NCBI RefSeq assembly: GCF_019320115.1
Contig: NC_089598.1
Location: 83,472,059 to 83,536,058, forward strand
DNA length: 64,000 bases
Direction: 5' to 3'
Source: Miscanthus floridulus
Taxonomy: Eukaryota > Streptophyta > Magnoliopsida > Poales > Poaceae
This document shows positions 33,592-45,700 of the stretch, in pieces. Position 1 is the stretch's first letter; each line of letters opens with the position of its first letter. A program made the translations under genes and the position numbers. The notes below the pieces were generated by a model. That model did no database searches. It was not told where the DNA came from and saw nothing but the letters and a program-made list of their open reading frames with translations.

Positions 33592-36500
33592 TAAAACTCT
33601 TCTTCAGAACCGACTGCTTGGATCGGTGGAATTTCATAATCAGCAACTCTAAGGAACTCTTTTTCCCAAGCTTCTCCTGATATGCATTTAGTTCGCTCAT
33701 AAGTATCTGACTCTGCCGATGCGATGATATAAGAAGAATCACCAGGGACAACCTCAATCTTATCCCCAATCCACTGTATGAGGCATTGATGCATTGTAGA
33801 AGGAACACAACAATTAGCATGAATCCAATCCCTCCCTAGAAGCAGATTATATGCACCCTTGCCGTTAATAACAAAGAACGTCGTCGGCAAGGTTTTGCTG
33901 CCGATGGTCAATTCAACGCATACTGCCCCTTTAGCTGGTGACACATTGCCTTCAAAATCTTTCAGCATCATATCGGTTTTGGTCAAGTCTTGATCTCCCT
34001 TACCAAGTTTCCGATACATCACATAAGGCATAATATTAATCGCAGCCCCTCCATCAATAAGTACCTTAGACACAGGCTGCCCATCAACCCTGCCCTTCAC
34101 AAACAAAGCCTTAAGATGCTGTCTCTCGTCATCGGTAGGTTTCTCAAAAATAGCCATCATTGGATCTAGTGTCAACTGAGCTACTTGATCAGAGAGAACA
34201 ACTTCTTCCTCATTATCAGATAGTGCCAAAAATTCCATCGGCAACATGAATACCATATTAACATCTGCCGATGGACCCTTATTTTTGTGTTTTACCTGCC
34301 ATTGCTGATGACCGGACCTCTCATTGGAGGAATTTTCCTCTTGGTATAAATCCTCCTGACGCTCACGTTGCATCCTCCTTCTCTATGTCTTTGTTAGACC
34401 CTCCGGGCACCATCGAGGAAACTTGGTTTTCCAAACCGGCTGATAACAGGTCCTAGTCGATTCTACACGGCGTATATTGGGGTCCCTGTAGAATATTTCC
34501 TCATCGGGAACTCTTGCATTTACCATTTCCTCAAGCTCCTCTTGATTCCTTGGAAAATATCCAGCGCGTTTACCAAGCCTTTCATGTACACTAAGTCTGC
34601 CCCCCAGCCGATCATGTACTGATGCTCTGCTTCTGATCGGCTCATTGATAAATAAACCCTGATTGCCAGGTTGAAATCTCCTTTCTGATCGATTGACCCC
34701 ATAATAACCATTGCACTCAGGGCAATTTTCAACAGTTGGCAATTTAATACCTTCTTCCTAGCAATGGATAAAAAACGGGCACCTCCAATGATCTTTATGC
34801 CGATGCCATTCTTCCCGACGTCTTTCTTCTTGCTGTTGTCGATATCGATCATTACGCTGACGCCAACCCTCCTGCTGCCTTCGATGAGTAATCACAATGC
34901 CAGGTCGAGGAGGTTTTTTAGAACTACTGCTTTCTCCTAGCAAACCCTTACTTTTTGCATCATCGGTAGTTATCCGATGTTGGGGATCCACTGATGCGTT
35001 TTTCTCAGCAGCCTCTGACATCAATACCTTGGTCTTCCCTTTGGCCTCCAACGTATTTGCTGGAAAAGGGTGTTGATCAATTCTCATCGGCCTTTGGGCA
35101 TTGGAAGTACCAAACTTAATTCTCCCAGATTCAATAGCCGATTGTAACTGTTGCCTAAACACCTTGCACTCATTTGTACTGTGTGAAGTTGCATTGTGCC
35201 ATTTGCAATACAAGATCTTCTTCAACTCTTCTGCCGATGGGATCACATGATTAGGTGACAGCTTAATTTGACCCTCTTGAAGCAGAAGATCAAATATCTT
35301 GTCGGCCTTGGTGATATCAACGGTAAACTTTTCTGGCTCTTTTTGACCAAAGGGACAAGATATCGGCTTTTTATTCTTAACCCACTCAGCTAAGCCGATA
35401 ACTGGTTCTTCATCAGAATCAGAATCTCCTACTTCTTCAACAAATGATACCTTTTTACTCCAATTCTTTTTAGGTTCAAAAACCCTAGTGTCTTGATCAG
35501 AAATCCTTTGCACAAGATGACTAAGACTTTCAAACTCCTGAGAAGCATATCTATCTTTAAGATGTGGCAATGACCCTTGGAAAGCCAGATCGGCAAGCTG
35601 CCGATCATCCAGCACCAGACTGTAGCACTTATTTTTCACATCTCGTAGCCTTTGCACAAAGCTCTCTACCGATTCATCATTGCGCTGTCTCAATTTTACT
35701 AAATCGGTAAGCTTCTTTTCATGGATTCCAGCAAAGAAATACTTATGAAATTGTTTTTCTAGATCAGCCCAGGTAATAATAGAATTTGGTGGTAATGAAA
35801 TGAACCACGTAAATGCCGATCCAGACAAAGATGATGAAAATAATCGAACTCTTAATTCATCTCTGCTAGCTGCCTCTCCACATTGAATAATAAAGCGATT
35901 GACGTGCTCCATTGTTGATGTATCATCTTGCCCGGAGAATTTAGTGAAGTCTGGTACCTTGTACCGATTTGGGAGAGGAATTAAATCATATGCAGGAGGA
36001 TATGGAGTCCGATAAGAATAAGTACTGACCTTGGGCTTTATCCCAAACTGATCCTTCATAATTTCTGCTATCCTATCGGCCCAAAAAGCATCAGCTTCCT
36101 GCTGACGAACTGGCTGAATTTCTACAGGAGGTAGCTGCTGATATCCTTCCACATATCTTTGTGGCCCACGATCTCCAGCAATCGGTATATTTGCCGTTAC
36201 TTGTGGTCCATTAACCTGTTGGAAAGGATTCATCGGCTGAGCTGCCGATGCTTGATTCTGGACGCCAGCTTGCATATAACCTTGTTGAATCCCTGCAATC
36301 TGTTGATTTTGCTGAACTGTATGTTGAACAGGTAACTGTCCTGACCAACCATTATTAGAACCCATCGGTACAAAACTTACCGATGGCTGGTAATTTGCTA
36401 ACATTGTTGGATAATTATAACCAGCTTTAGGCATAAACTTAACCCTAGTTTGACTCATAACAGGGGCTTTCTGCTGCATCGGCAGTAGGCTTGCCGATGG

Positions 36501-37265
36501 ATTTGAACTGGGCGTTTGAACCAAAGGCATCTGGAAACCCCCTGGAGTTGGTTGCACAGTAGTTGCTGTGGCATATTGAGTCACTTGGGCCATCGGCGAA
36601 ACAGCCGATGGTATAGGAGCTTTTCCTACTGCGTCAAACACTTGAGGTAATCCAAGATTGAAAGCAGATGACTCCAGAGGCATACCATATCCCCACCAAT
36701 TAGTAGGAATCTGGCTATTCTGAGACACAGGGCCTGACATAGCTGATGCCGATAGATCTGTACTAAGCTGAATTCGTCCTCCTGGTAGTACCGGATCTGA
36801 TCGTATCGGTGTAGATTGAATATTAGGTAAGCCTGCCGATACTGGAGAAGAAGTAACTTCTATACCCACAACGGCCGAGGGAGCCGATGGAGTATTGACA
36901 GATGCTGGCTCTGGTTGGTGATAGGCAGGCCCAACATAATGCGGTGACGCTTGTCCTTCTTTGAGAGTTCGAACCACAGCATTATGAACAGTATTGGACA
37001 ACACATTGGAATGATTAATCAAAGCATGATTTACTGCAGAATTAACCATCTCTTGAAGTTTACCAGGATTGGAGTCAAAGGTAACTTGTCGAGGCAACGA
37101 CAAATCTTGCTTCTGGATGTCTTGTCCACTCTTGTTCAGGCTAAATGATTTCAGACAAAGCTGCCTGTATTCTTCTATGGCCTTTTCCATAGGCCTCTGC
37201 TCTTCCTTAAGATCTTCTTCTGATACCGCGATAATGTTCCCCGCATCAATCTCAGAATTGAACAT
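33591..37265 (-). pseudogene. Gag-protease polyprotein of the PMD-carrying element, two TAG stops
   Basis: One minus-strand frame. Its 5' part opens with TTG at 37301, inside the PBS; the first ATG is at 37265 and I use that. After a long Pro/Gln/Ser-rich N-terminus, gag has YKVPDFTKFSGQDDTSTMEH, FTWFISLPPNSIITW and CKWHNATSHSTNECKVF (a Cys/His pattern). TAG stops fall at about 34758 and 34383. Protease then has VLIDGGAAINIMP (catalytic D-G-G) and NLLLGRDWIH, and the frame ends at TAA 33591-33593. Gag builds the particle and protease matures it. The D-G-G-A variant is common in Tat-type proteases, so I do not read it as damage. Confidence 0.88.
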
Positions 37266-37281
37266 ATTGATCGGATTGATT

Positions 37282-37300
37282 GGTCCCACCGGGCGTGCCA
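37282..37300 (-). other. Primer-binding site of the PMD-carrying element
   Basis: On the minus strand TGGCACGCCCGGTGGGACC lies seven bases after the LTR end, in the form seen in Tat-lineage elements. Confidence 0.65.
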
Positions 37301-37307
37301 AAAGATG

Positions 37308-38074
37308 TGTTGATGCAAAAGTGGATCTGCAAACACAAAGGGCTAATACCCGAATCGATATCCAAGGCGTGCCAGTCGATTTGACCTGTTAATCGACAAG
37401 GATGAAGATACGAGCACTTTGGTCCTGACAACAGCGGTACGCCCGGAAGTCACGGCCAAGAGGTACTCACGCGGAACTCGAGGATCGCCGAAGGTCGCAC
37501 TGAAGCGATGCAGCTCGCCGAATCAATGAGAACTCGTAAAAAGAAAATAATGCAAATTGACGAAGTCGCCGAAAAGTAAGTAGATGCAAATGGGAGTAAA
37601 AATTGGTTTTGATATTTATTGATATCTTTATTACAGTGCCCTTCACTCCATATTTATACCCTGATCTAAAGAGACACAACCAAACACAACTAGGACACCA
37701 GGTCCATATCTAAGGAAACACGTGACTCTTACATGAATCATACTCTAACAAATATAGAAAAGGAAATCAACTCCTATCTATTTCCCTGTCCGCCTCAATT
37801 ACGATGGAAATCTCACCGTCCTCCTTCCCATCGGCATACTCCTTATTCCATTGGCAGTAGTCCTCAAGTCTTCCTTCATCGGCATCGACAATGACACCTT
37901 CAATCTCATTGGCAACGCCCGAGTCTAAATCAACCTCTCCATCGACCATCACCAGCTATCGGCAACCATCTTTACAAGCTGGCTTTCATCGGCTATCAAA
38001 GTATACAGTAACTTTCCTCTTGCCGATTAGTCCACTCCGATCATTTTGACACGTGCAAAAAACGGTGTCAACAG
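37308..38074 (-). repeat. 5' LTR of the PMD-carrying Tat element
   Basis: 767 bp, the copy of 25772-26537. The eight differences are A/G at 'ctacaa/ctgcaa' and 'ctaac/ctgac' (CHG) and six CG/TG or CG/CA changes, two of them inside the repeated ATCGG core. Confidence 0.95.
37651..37658 (-). promoter_or_regulatory. TATA box of the 5' LTR driving the element RNA
   Basis: TATAAATA on the minus strand (plus tatttata), conserved at 26115-26122 in the other LTR. Confidence 0.65.
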
Positions 38075-38079
38075 ATGTG

Positions 38080-39257
38080 AACCGAAGGATCATCAAGGAC
38101 GATGAAGCCCTCCCACACTTCACCCAGGTGAGCCAGAACATTGCTGCTCTAGGGGCTTCTTGGACCTACGACGCCCGAGGATCATGGGGCCCATCGCGAG
38201 ATTCGCACGCTACTCGAGCGTGCGGCGGCGCAGCAGGCCAGGAGCTCAATATCTCGATGACGTGAGCTCAACACCAGCCAGTGCACGACCTTGGAGTGAC
38301 CTGACAAGAACACATCAATCCAACAGGTGTTGCATGGTGGCACGCCATGCACCGCAGTCCTGGTGCATGAGCATCTCAGCCGCCACCATGACGCGCGCGA
38401 TACCCTTGATGCCCGCAGGCGTCCCATGGCGATACGAGGGAGGGGGCTAGCCATGGCTACCACCCTCATAATGGTGGATGCTATGATAGCAGCAAGGACC
38501 AAAGCCCAAGCCCCAACCTACCGGGACCTCAGGCCTTTGGCCGGTATATCCTCTATGCCACCTTCCTGCCACAGTACCGACCACCAACCAACATCCTAAA
38601 ATACACTAGGGAGACGAACCCTAGACTATGGCTCGAGGATTATCGGCTCACCTGCCAAGCTGGTGGAGCAGATAATGATGATTTCATTATCCATAACCTT
38701 CCATTGTTCCTGGCCAATTCAGAATGAACATGGTTGGAACACCTTCTGCCCAACAGAATCCAAAGTTGGGCGAACCTAAAGGAGATCTTTGTGAGAAACT
38801 TCCAGGGCACATACAAGCGTTCTAGGAACCCATGGGATCTCAAAAACTATGGATAGAAGGCTGGGGAAACCCTTCATGGGTATATCCGGTGCTTCTCCTA
38901 GCAATGCAATGAGCTGCCTAACATCGTCGACACCGACATCATAGGAGCTTTCCTATCTGGGACCACCTGCGAGTCCCTAGTTCACAAGCTAGGATGTAAG
39001 GGCCCATGAACCACCAAGGAGCTCCTTGACATGGCCACTAGCCATGCCTTAGGTGAGGAAGTAGTCAGAGCAATCTTTGATCGCCTCAAGGGCAAGGTGA
39101 AGCGGGACAAGGACGCCAGCGAAGGTGCCTCCAACTATCCCAGCAAGAGGAAGAGCAAGTAGTGGTGTGGGGGCTCGTTCATAGCTACCGCCGACCACAA
39201 GGGGGGTCGGAAGCCCATCGAGGGTACCCCAGACCACTTTGAGAACCTACTCGAGGG
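38080..39257 (+). pseudogene. Tat gag, main part, broken
   Basis: Clear Tat-lineage gag on the plus strand after the nested element. Segments include DDFIIHNLPLFLAN (about 38670-38715), WANLKEIFVRNFQGTYKRS (38765-38822), LHGYIRCFS (38874-38900), NELPNIVDTDIIGAFLSGTT (38910-38966), TTKELLDMATSHALGEEVV (39012-39067) and HFENLLEGPC (39237-39262). Several TAG stops stand for Trp or Gln. It runs almost straight into RT: the protease that should follow is missing, which marks an internal deletion near 39262. Confidence 0.82.
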
Positions 39258-41100
39258 GCCATGTCTGAGTGGTTAGCGAACCCTGTTCTTGTTCAAAAAA
39301 AGAATAAAGAATGGAGAATGTGCGTTGATTACACTGATCTGAACAAACACAGCCCTAAGGACCCCTTCGGTCTACCATGGATAGATGAGGTTGTAGACTC
39401 CACCGTCGACTATGAACTACTCTCCTTCATCGACTATTACACTAGCTATCACCAGATATCCTTAAAAGAGGATGACCAGATCAAAACATCATTCATCATG
39501 CCTTTCGGTGCATATTGCTATACCACCATGTCCTTTGGACTCAAGAACGCTGGGGCAACTTACCAAAGGGCCATCTAGATGTGCCTTGATCAATAGATAG
39601 GCTGCAACATCAAAGCTTACATCAACAATGTGGTCATCAAGTCCAAGACCGCTGACAATCTCATCGCCGACCTCGAAGAAACATTCGCTAACCTAAAACG
39701 ATACAGATGGAAGTTGAACCCTTCAAAGTGCATCTTTGGAGTTCCATCTGGCATACTCCTAGGCTACATCATCAGCGCTGGTGGCATCGAGCCCAACCCA
39801 GGCAAGGTCACTGCCATCACCAACATGAAATGGCCAACCTACGTAAAGGACATACAGAAGCTTACAGGCTGCAAGGCTGCTCTCATCCGCTTTATATCAC
39901 ACCTCGGCGAAGAGGGACTACCATGCTTCAAACTCCTAAAGGCCTCTGAGCGCTTCTCCTGGTCGGATGAGGCAGACATAGCTTTGAAGTAGCTCAAGTT
40001 GTTTCTAATGAAGCCTTCGATCATGATGGTGCCTCGACCAGACAAAACCCTATTGATCTACATCACTGCCACTTCTCGCATCGTTAGCATAGCTATCGTC
40101 GTCGAGGCGAGGAAGCCGAACAAGCCTATAAGGCACAATGTTCGGTCTACTTCATCAGCGAGGTCCTTAACGAGTCCAAAACTCATTATCCTTAAGTTCA
40201 GAAACTGCTTTATGCCATTCTAGTCACGTCGCGCAAGCTCTGCCATTACTTCGAGTATTACAAGATCGCCGTGGTCACTGAGTTTCCTCTAGGGGACATC
40301 CTCTGCAACAAAGAGGCCAACGGCTACATCATCAAGTGGGCTATCGAGCTCAGCACTTACTCCATCGAATTCAGAAGCAGGCCTACCATCAAGTCATAGG
40401 CGCTCGCTAACTTCGTTGCTGAGTGGAGTGAGATCCAAGAGCCCATCCCCGCTACTTGCCCCGAGTACTAGGCGATGTACTTTGATGGAGCCCTCAACAT
40501 CAATGGTGCTGGTGCATGCATTTGATTCATTATGCCGACCAAGGACAAGCTCCGATACGTTCTCCGAATTCATTTTCTAGCCTCCAACAACGCCACCAAA
40601 TATAAAGCATGTCTCCATGGACTCCGTATAGCCGTCGAGCTCGGCATCAAATGCCTCATGGTATATGGAGACTCCGCACTGGTCATCAACTAGCTCAATA
40701 AAGACTGGTCCTATTCCAGTGAGAAGATGCACACATACTGCGCTAAAATCAGAAAACTCGAAGGGAAGTTCTACGGTTATACGTGGTACGAGATCAAAAT
40801 TAGCTCGTCGACCACCTATCTAAGATTCCGCCTGGCTCTTCGTTCAAGGCCTCTTTACACTGTCTATTAAGGAAGAGAAGGAAGTTCAAGAAATCCCCCC
40901 CACGCTGAGCAGTTGGTACTTACAGTACCTTCCCCGGCCACCGACTGGAGAGAACAGTTCATCAAGTACCTCACCAGCGCCGACATACCCACTGATAAGA
41001 CTAAAACTAAATACCTAATCCATCGTAGCAAGCATTACGTGCTGGTAGATGGGAACTTGATGAGGAAAAATGCCAAGGAAGGGATACTATAGAAATGCAT
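39258..41100 (+). pseudogene. Tat RT and RNase H, broken, active site YINN
   Basis: RT begins EWLANPVLVQKKNKEWRMC (39264) and has VDYTDLNKHSPKDPFGLP, MSFGLKNAGATYQRAI and LNPSKCIFGVPSGILLGYI. The catalytic Y-x-D-D is AYINNVVIKS (39613-39645): both aspartates are asparagine through G-to-A changes, so RT is dead even apart from the stops. RNase H-like segments follow: RYVLRIHFLASNNATKYKAC (about 40553-40613) and GIKCLMVYGDSALVIN (40645-40692), with the Asp of MYFDGA kept at 40480. Stops are mostly TAG. Confidence 0.85.
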
Positions 41101-42183
41101 CACCCAAGAAGAGGGAGTGAAACTACTTCTCAAAATTCATTCTGGTTCTTATGGCAATCACACGGAGTCGAGAATCCTAGTCGGCAAAGCTTTTTGAGCT
41201 AGTTTTTACTGGCCCACAGCCATCACCGACGCAGAAGACCTCGTCCGACGTTGTGAAGAATGTCAATTTTTCACCAAGCAAATACACATGCCGGCATAGG
41301 AGTTGCAGACCATCCTAGCTTCTTGGCCTTTCGCATGCTAGGGACTGGACATGATCTGACCTTTTAAGCCAGCGCTAGGTAGTTTCTGGTACGTGTACAT
41401 CACCATTGAAAAGTTCTCCAAGTGGATCGAATACAAACCACTTATTTCGGCTACTGCAAAGAAGGCAGTCGAGCTCTTCGAAGATATCATCCACAAATTT
41501 GGTCTCCTGAATAGCATTATCACCGACCTCGGAACTACATTCACTGGTCATCATTTTTGGGACTTCTGCGAAGACCGATGCAACTCCATCAAATATGTCT
41601 CCATTGCCCATCCTAGAGCCAATGACTAGGTCAAATGGGCGAATGGCATGATCCTTGATACCCTCAAAAAGAGGCTATATCAGAAAGAGGAAAAGCATCA
41701 GGGCAGATGGCTCATAGAGCTCCCAACTGTGGTCTGGGGATTGCGCACTCAAGCTAGTCATAGCACCGGTGTGTCTCGATATTTCTTGGTCTATGGCTCA
41801 GAAGCCATACTTCCAGCGGACATTGCCTTTCGAGCACCTAGGGTGGAACATTATAATGAAGAGTAAGACACAGCTATTCGGACAGAGGATGTCGACAGGG
41901 CCAAAGAAGAATGCCTAATCACTTGCATCCGCATAGCCAAATACCTAGAAGGCTTGCGAAGATACTACAACCGCAACATCAAAGGTCATTCATTTGCTAT
42001 CGGCGACCTTGTTCTCCGCAGAAAATAAAAAACTGAAGGGATGTACAAGCTCTCCTCCCCCTAGGAAGGGCCTTACGTGGTCAACGAGGTTACCCAACTA
42101 GGGTCTTACCAGCTATGTGATTTGGATGGAATCGATATCCCCAATTCATGGCACATCGAGCACCTTATATGTTTCTATCCTTG
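41100..42183 (+). pseudogene. Tat integrase, broken
   Basis: The zinc-binding part reads CEECQFFTKQ (about 41254). The core has WYVYITIEKFSKWIEY (41388), IITDLGTTFTGHHFWDF (41517) and RAND*VKWANGMI (41613-41652), where the catalytic Glu expected as E-R-A-N is Lys. The C-terminal part has LPTVVWGLRTQASHSTGVSR, VYGSEAILPADIAFRAPRVE and a GPYVVNEVTQLGSYQL beta-barrel-like tail ending at 42183. The first core Asp falls near GLDMI*PF (41341-41365), damaged by a stop. Confidence 0.82.
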
Positions 42184-42790
42184 AAATGCTCTAGATATGT
42201 ATTCTCCACTCCATAATGAATGAAGTTTTTGTCGCTGTAATTTGTCTCCATTATTTCTCTATTATAGTTTAATCTCCATTTGCGGTCGCCAGCTCTAAGC
42301 TACTCCTTAACAAACTCCAATACGTAATCTCTATAAACGCTCCACCACGTTTCTCCATATCTCCAAGATATTTTGCCAACCGCCGAGTAGCACATGTTCT
42401 GCTCTATGTTCTTTGGAGAAGACCCAGTCTCCAATCTCTCCCTACATGTGCTATGGACTCCGCGCTCTATGTTATGGGTGGTCGGCTACGGTTCCTCGGT
42501 CATGCATGTTCCTCCTACATGTGCATGGGCTCCACGCTCGACGTTATGGAATATGGGCTAGCCAAGGCCAAGAGCTCAGTAACGAACTAACTGCTCGAAC
42601 GCTACTTATACCGCGTATAATCGTGTTAGGGTTAACACTACAATGATTTTTTCACCAAAATACTGGCAAACTACATAAACATGCACTTGTCACTTTACAA
42701 CATTTGTACACATACATGAATGTTTGTCTGCGCCCTCGTGTGTTTTAACTATACTGTCCAGCTATTACAGATTACTCTCTAAGCAGGTCA
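42184..42790. other. Non-coding gap between integrase and the antisense gene
   Basis: 600 bp between two convergent stop codons. An imperfect repeat of about 80 bp (acatgtgc..ggactccgcgctctatgttatgg and catgggctccacgctcgacgttatgg, 42440-42555) is visible. No gene is supportable. Confidence 0.5.
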
Positions 42791-45700
42791 TTATGTTTGG
42801 CCCTCTTGGTCCACCTCACCAAACAGGTCGACATCTCCAGCTAGCCTCTTCACCGCGTCCTCCACCTCATCTTCCAGCTCCTGCTGCTTCATCGCACCAG
42901 TCCCTCTGGCAAATCCAGCCCCTATCGCTCGTAGATCAATGGTAGGGTAATGAGACCAGACTACAGCTAGGGCATGGGTCACGACGGAGAGAGTGGCATC
43001 ATGGTTGAAGCTTTTGAAGTTCTCCCATGCCGCCTTACACCTGTCGATGATGGTGTCCGGACGAGGTGGCCTATCGTCAGGCTAAGGAGCTACCTCCATA
43101 TCGATGCAGTCAAGCACCGGCCTGACTCTAGTGACCACAACGTCGAGCTTTCACCTCTGGGTTTGTGCCTCTGGCTCTAGCATGTCGAACTTGGCCTTGG
43201 TCCTTCGACGGTATTCTGCAAGCACTAAGAAGATTCGTCAAACGAATAAGTCACTTAAGCAGCAACTCCGACCACGAACTACTCACCTTTTAGCTCCTCG
43301 GCTAGTTTCTCTGCTCGCCCAGATGCCTTCTTCTCCTCCTCTTGGAGTTGACTAATGACCTAACGCAACTGGCAGAGCTCCGTATCTTGCTCTACAAAAA
43401 TGATGATGGTCTGCAATAATTAAAGCTGTTCGGTAATACAGAACAAGTTCACCGAACCATAGTACCTTTTTTCTACTTAGAAAGGCTTCTTAGCTGCTCG
43501 GAGCTGCCACGCAACTGCTCGGACACAGTCACCATCTGCTCGGATAAGGCCCCCTTTTGGTATTCTAGTTCCCAAGCGTTAGATTCAGTAAGATCCCACT
43601 CGCGCTAGGCCCTCTGGATGTTTTTCTCCATAAGCTTCATCGCCTCCTTTAGCTTCGCGTTCTCCTTAGCGAGGGAATCCATCCTCTTGATCAGCTATCA
43701 CCGTTGTTTGATAGTCCGTGCTATGCCCTGCAAAAGCAACAAGATTCTGAAGAACTCCAATCTCCAATGTCAAAGACGAACATTGATGATGCAATACTAA
43801 CCATGATCTATTTCATCGCTGTGGAAAGGGTGGACTCTAGCCTCCTGACCTCCTTGGTCGTGTCCTGCTCTTCCATGACCACCACTTCATTGCCTCGCTT
43901 GTGGAGGATCCGGACAACTTGAGGTCATGTTTCCTCATGCTAAATCTCTTCCACCTCGTCCTCTTCCTCCACAGCCGGTAGCGCCACCTAGGGGCTCGAT
44001 GGCCGCACAGCGTGTCTGACCATGCCCTTCGACGTCTCCAGGAATGCCGCCTGCTCCTCTAGCACCATCGGCTTCTCCACCCCAGACTTCGGCACGACGG
44101 CGGTAACTCCAGCATTCGCCTTTGAAGACCCGGTGGCTCCCGCCGTTGCCCCTGGCGTCGCTGCTGACTCGTCCGCTGATGTCGCCAACCGTTCTCTGCC
44201 ACCAAGTCCATCTAGAGTAGCGGTTGACTCTGTCGTGTTCAAAAATAGCTCACAAGTATCAACAAAATGTTGTTTTGAGACTTGTGAAATTTTGTAAGTG
44301 TGGAGATGATTTTTAGTTTCAAAGTACCTCACTTTGGAGCAATGCAGTTTGTTAACCAGTGAGAATTAGATGTTGGTTCTTAAAGCAAAGTTGGAGATCT
44401 CATGTAGCTCTACAACTTTCATTCAGGAAGTTTTTGCTAATTCGTAGTGGATTAGGAGTAATAGCATCATTAATTTATGCTATCAGTCATTGTCGTGGCG
44501 ACTAAACCTGCGCTTGTGTGCCCCAACAGTGGTCGACCGGCCACAGGCCGTGGCCACCACGTGGCGGCAGCACACCGGCATTGGCCCAGCCGATCAGGCT
44601 AGCGTGCATGCATAAATGCCATGCACCCTCCACTCCATCCACTCGCCTGCTCTCACTCCCTCCTGCTCACTCCACCTCTCCACCGTGCCATGCCAAGCTC
44701 GCTGAGCACCACCGTAGCTCCGCCATAGCTGCTCACCGCTAACGTAGCTCCACTGGTTGATTCGTCTCAGCCATAGCTGCTATGCCTTAGCCTCCACCTC
44801 CTCGAGCCACCAGCACCGCCTACTGACCACAGGCAGAGCGGCATTTCGCCTTGCCGTAGCCGCCGTTGTCACCGGAGCGCCGCCGCACTTATGGCTTAGA
44901 CCTTGACCCTAAAATAAAAGTTGTTACCACTCTAAGCTATTGTTCAACTTTAGTCAAACTAGCATCATAAAAATGGCATTTTAAATGAAACCAACACTTA
45001 GAAGCAAAATTGGCCTATGTCATGAATACAATCATTGTTCTATTTACCATACTAGACATGTCTAAGGTGTTTTCATGACCTTACAACCTTCTGATACAAT
45101 GGTCATACATAATTGCAAGCATAAACATATATATAAATCAACGTTTCATGAGATAATGCATAAGAATGAGATGAAATTTCATATGCTCCTGTTCATGAAT
45201 GATTGGATGATGCTTGTGCTCATGAAATGCAAGTGCCAATTGCAATACTTAACACAGAGGTGTTACACCCACTTCCTCCATGACTTCGGGGCCTCTTCGA
45301 TCAGGCGCTCGGTGAACTCCGGCAGAGGGGCGACGGAGTCATTCTTGAGGTAGAACCACTGCGAGTGCCACCCCTTGTTGGACGTTGACAGCCGCATTGA
45401 TGGGTATTCGCTGACCTGATTGCTCCAGAGTTGGATGCCGGCACACCCCATCAACATGTGTAGCTCCTGCCTGCCGCTCTTCTCCCTCTTCTTCTAGAGG
45501 GTTATAGCAAAGAAGTACCTCCACAGATCGAAGTGGGGGATGATCCCTAGGAATCCCTCGCACAGGGCAACAAATGCTGCCATGTGCTAGATCCCGTTGG
45601 GGTTGAGATGTTGTAGCTCGATCTTGTAGTAGTGCAGCAGCCTCCGAAGAAATCTATGGGTGGGGGTCATGAACCCATGCTCATGGAAGTGGGTGAATGA

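Larger units (their letters stand above)
26310..38045. repeat. Interspersed TGCCGAT/ATCGGCA motif saturating one element
   Basis: The core CCGAT/ATCGG occurs about 125 times by hand count between 25772 and 38074, about one per 100 bp, in both orientations. It lies in LTRs, gag, pol, exons and introns. The next 4.1 kb of host element (38081-42200) has 4. The commonest extended form is TGCCGAT or ATCGGCA. Chance at even base composition would give about 24. It crosses frames and strands, so codon use does not explain it. Confidence 0.85.
25772..38074 (-). mobile_element. Tat-lineage element carrying an antisense plant mobile domain gene
   Basis: A complete 12.3-kb minus-strand element. LTRs of 766/767 bp (25772-26537 and 37308-38074) have ends TGTTGA..TCAACA. 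The TSD GATAT/GATGT (25767-25771, 38075-38079) has one mismatch. PBS on the right inner edge, polypurine tract on the left. Minus-strand gag-protease (37265-33591) and RT-RNase H-integrase (33591-30355) keep their catalytic residues and have three TAG stops. A plus-strand six-exon gene fills 27118-30269. The LTRs differ at 8 sites, all CG or CHG transitions, giving very roughly 0.4 million years. Confidence 0.95.

Noticed and set aside
37299..37301. Start of the young Tat gag at the very edge of the PBS
   Set aside because: The codon there is TTG, not ATG, and lies inside the primer-binding site. The first ATG in frame is at 37265.
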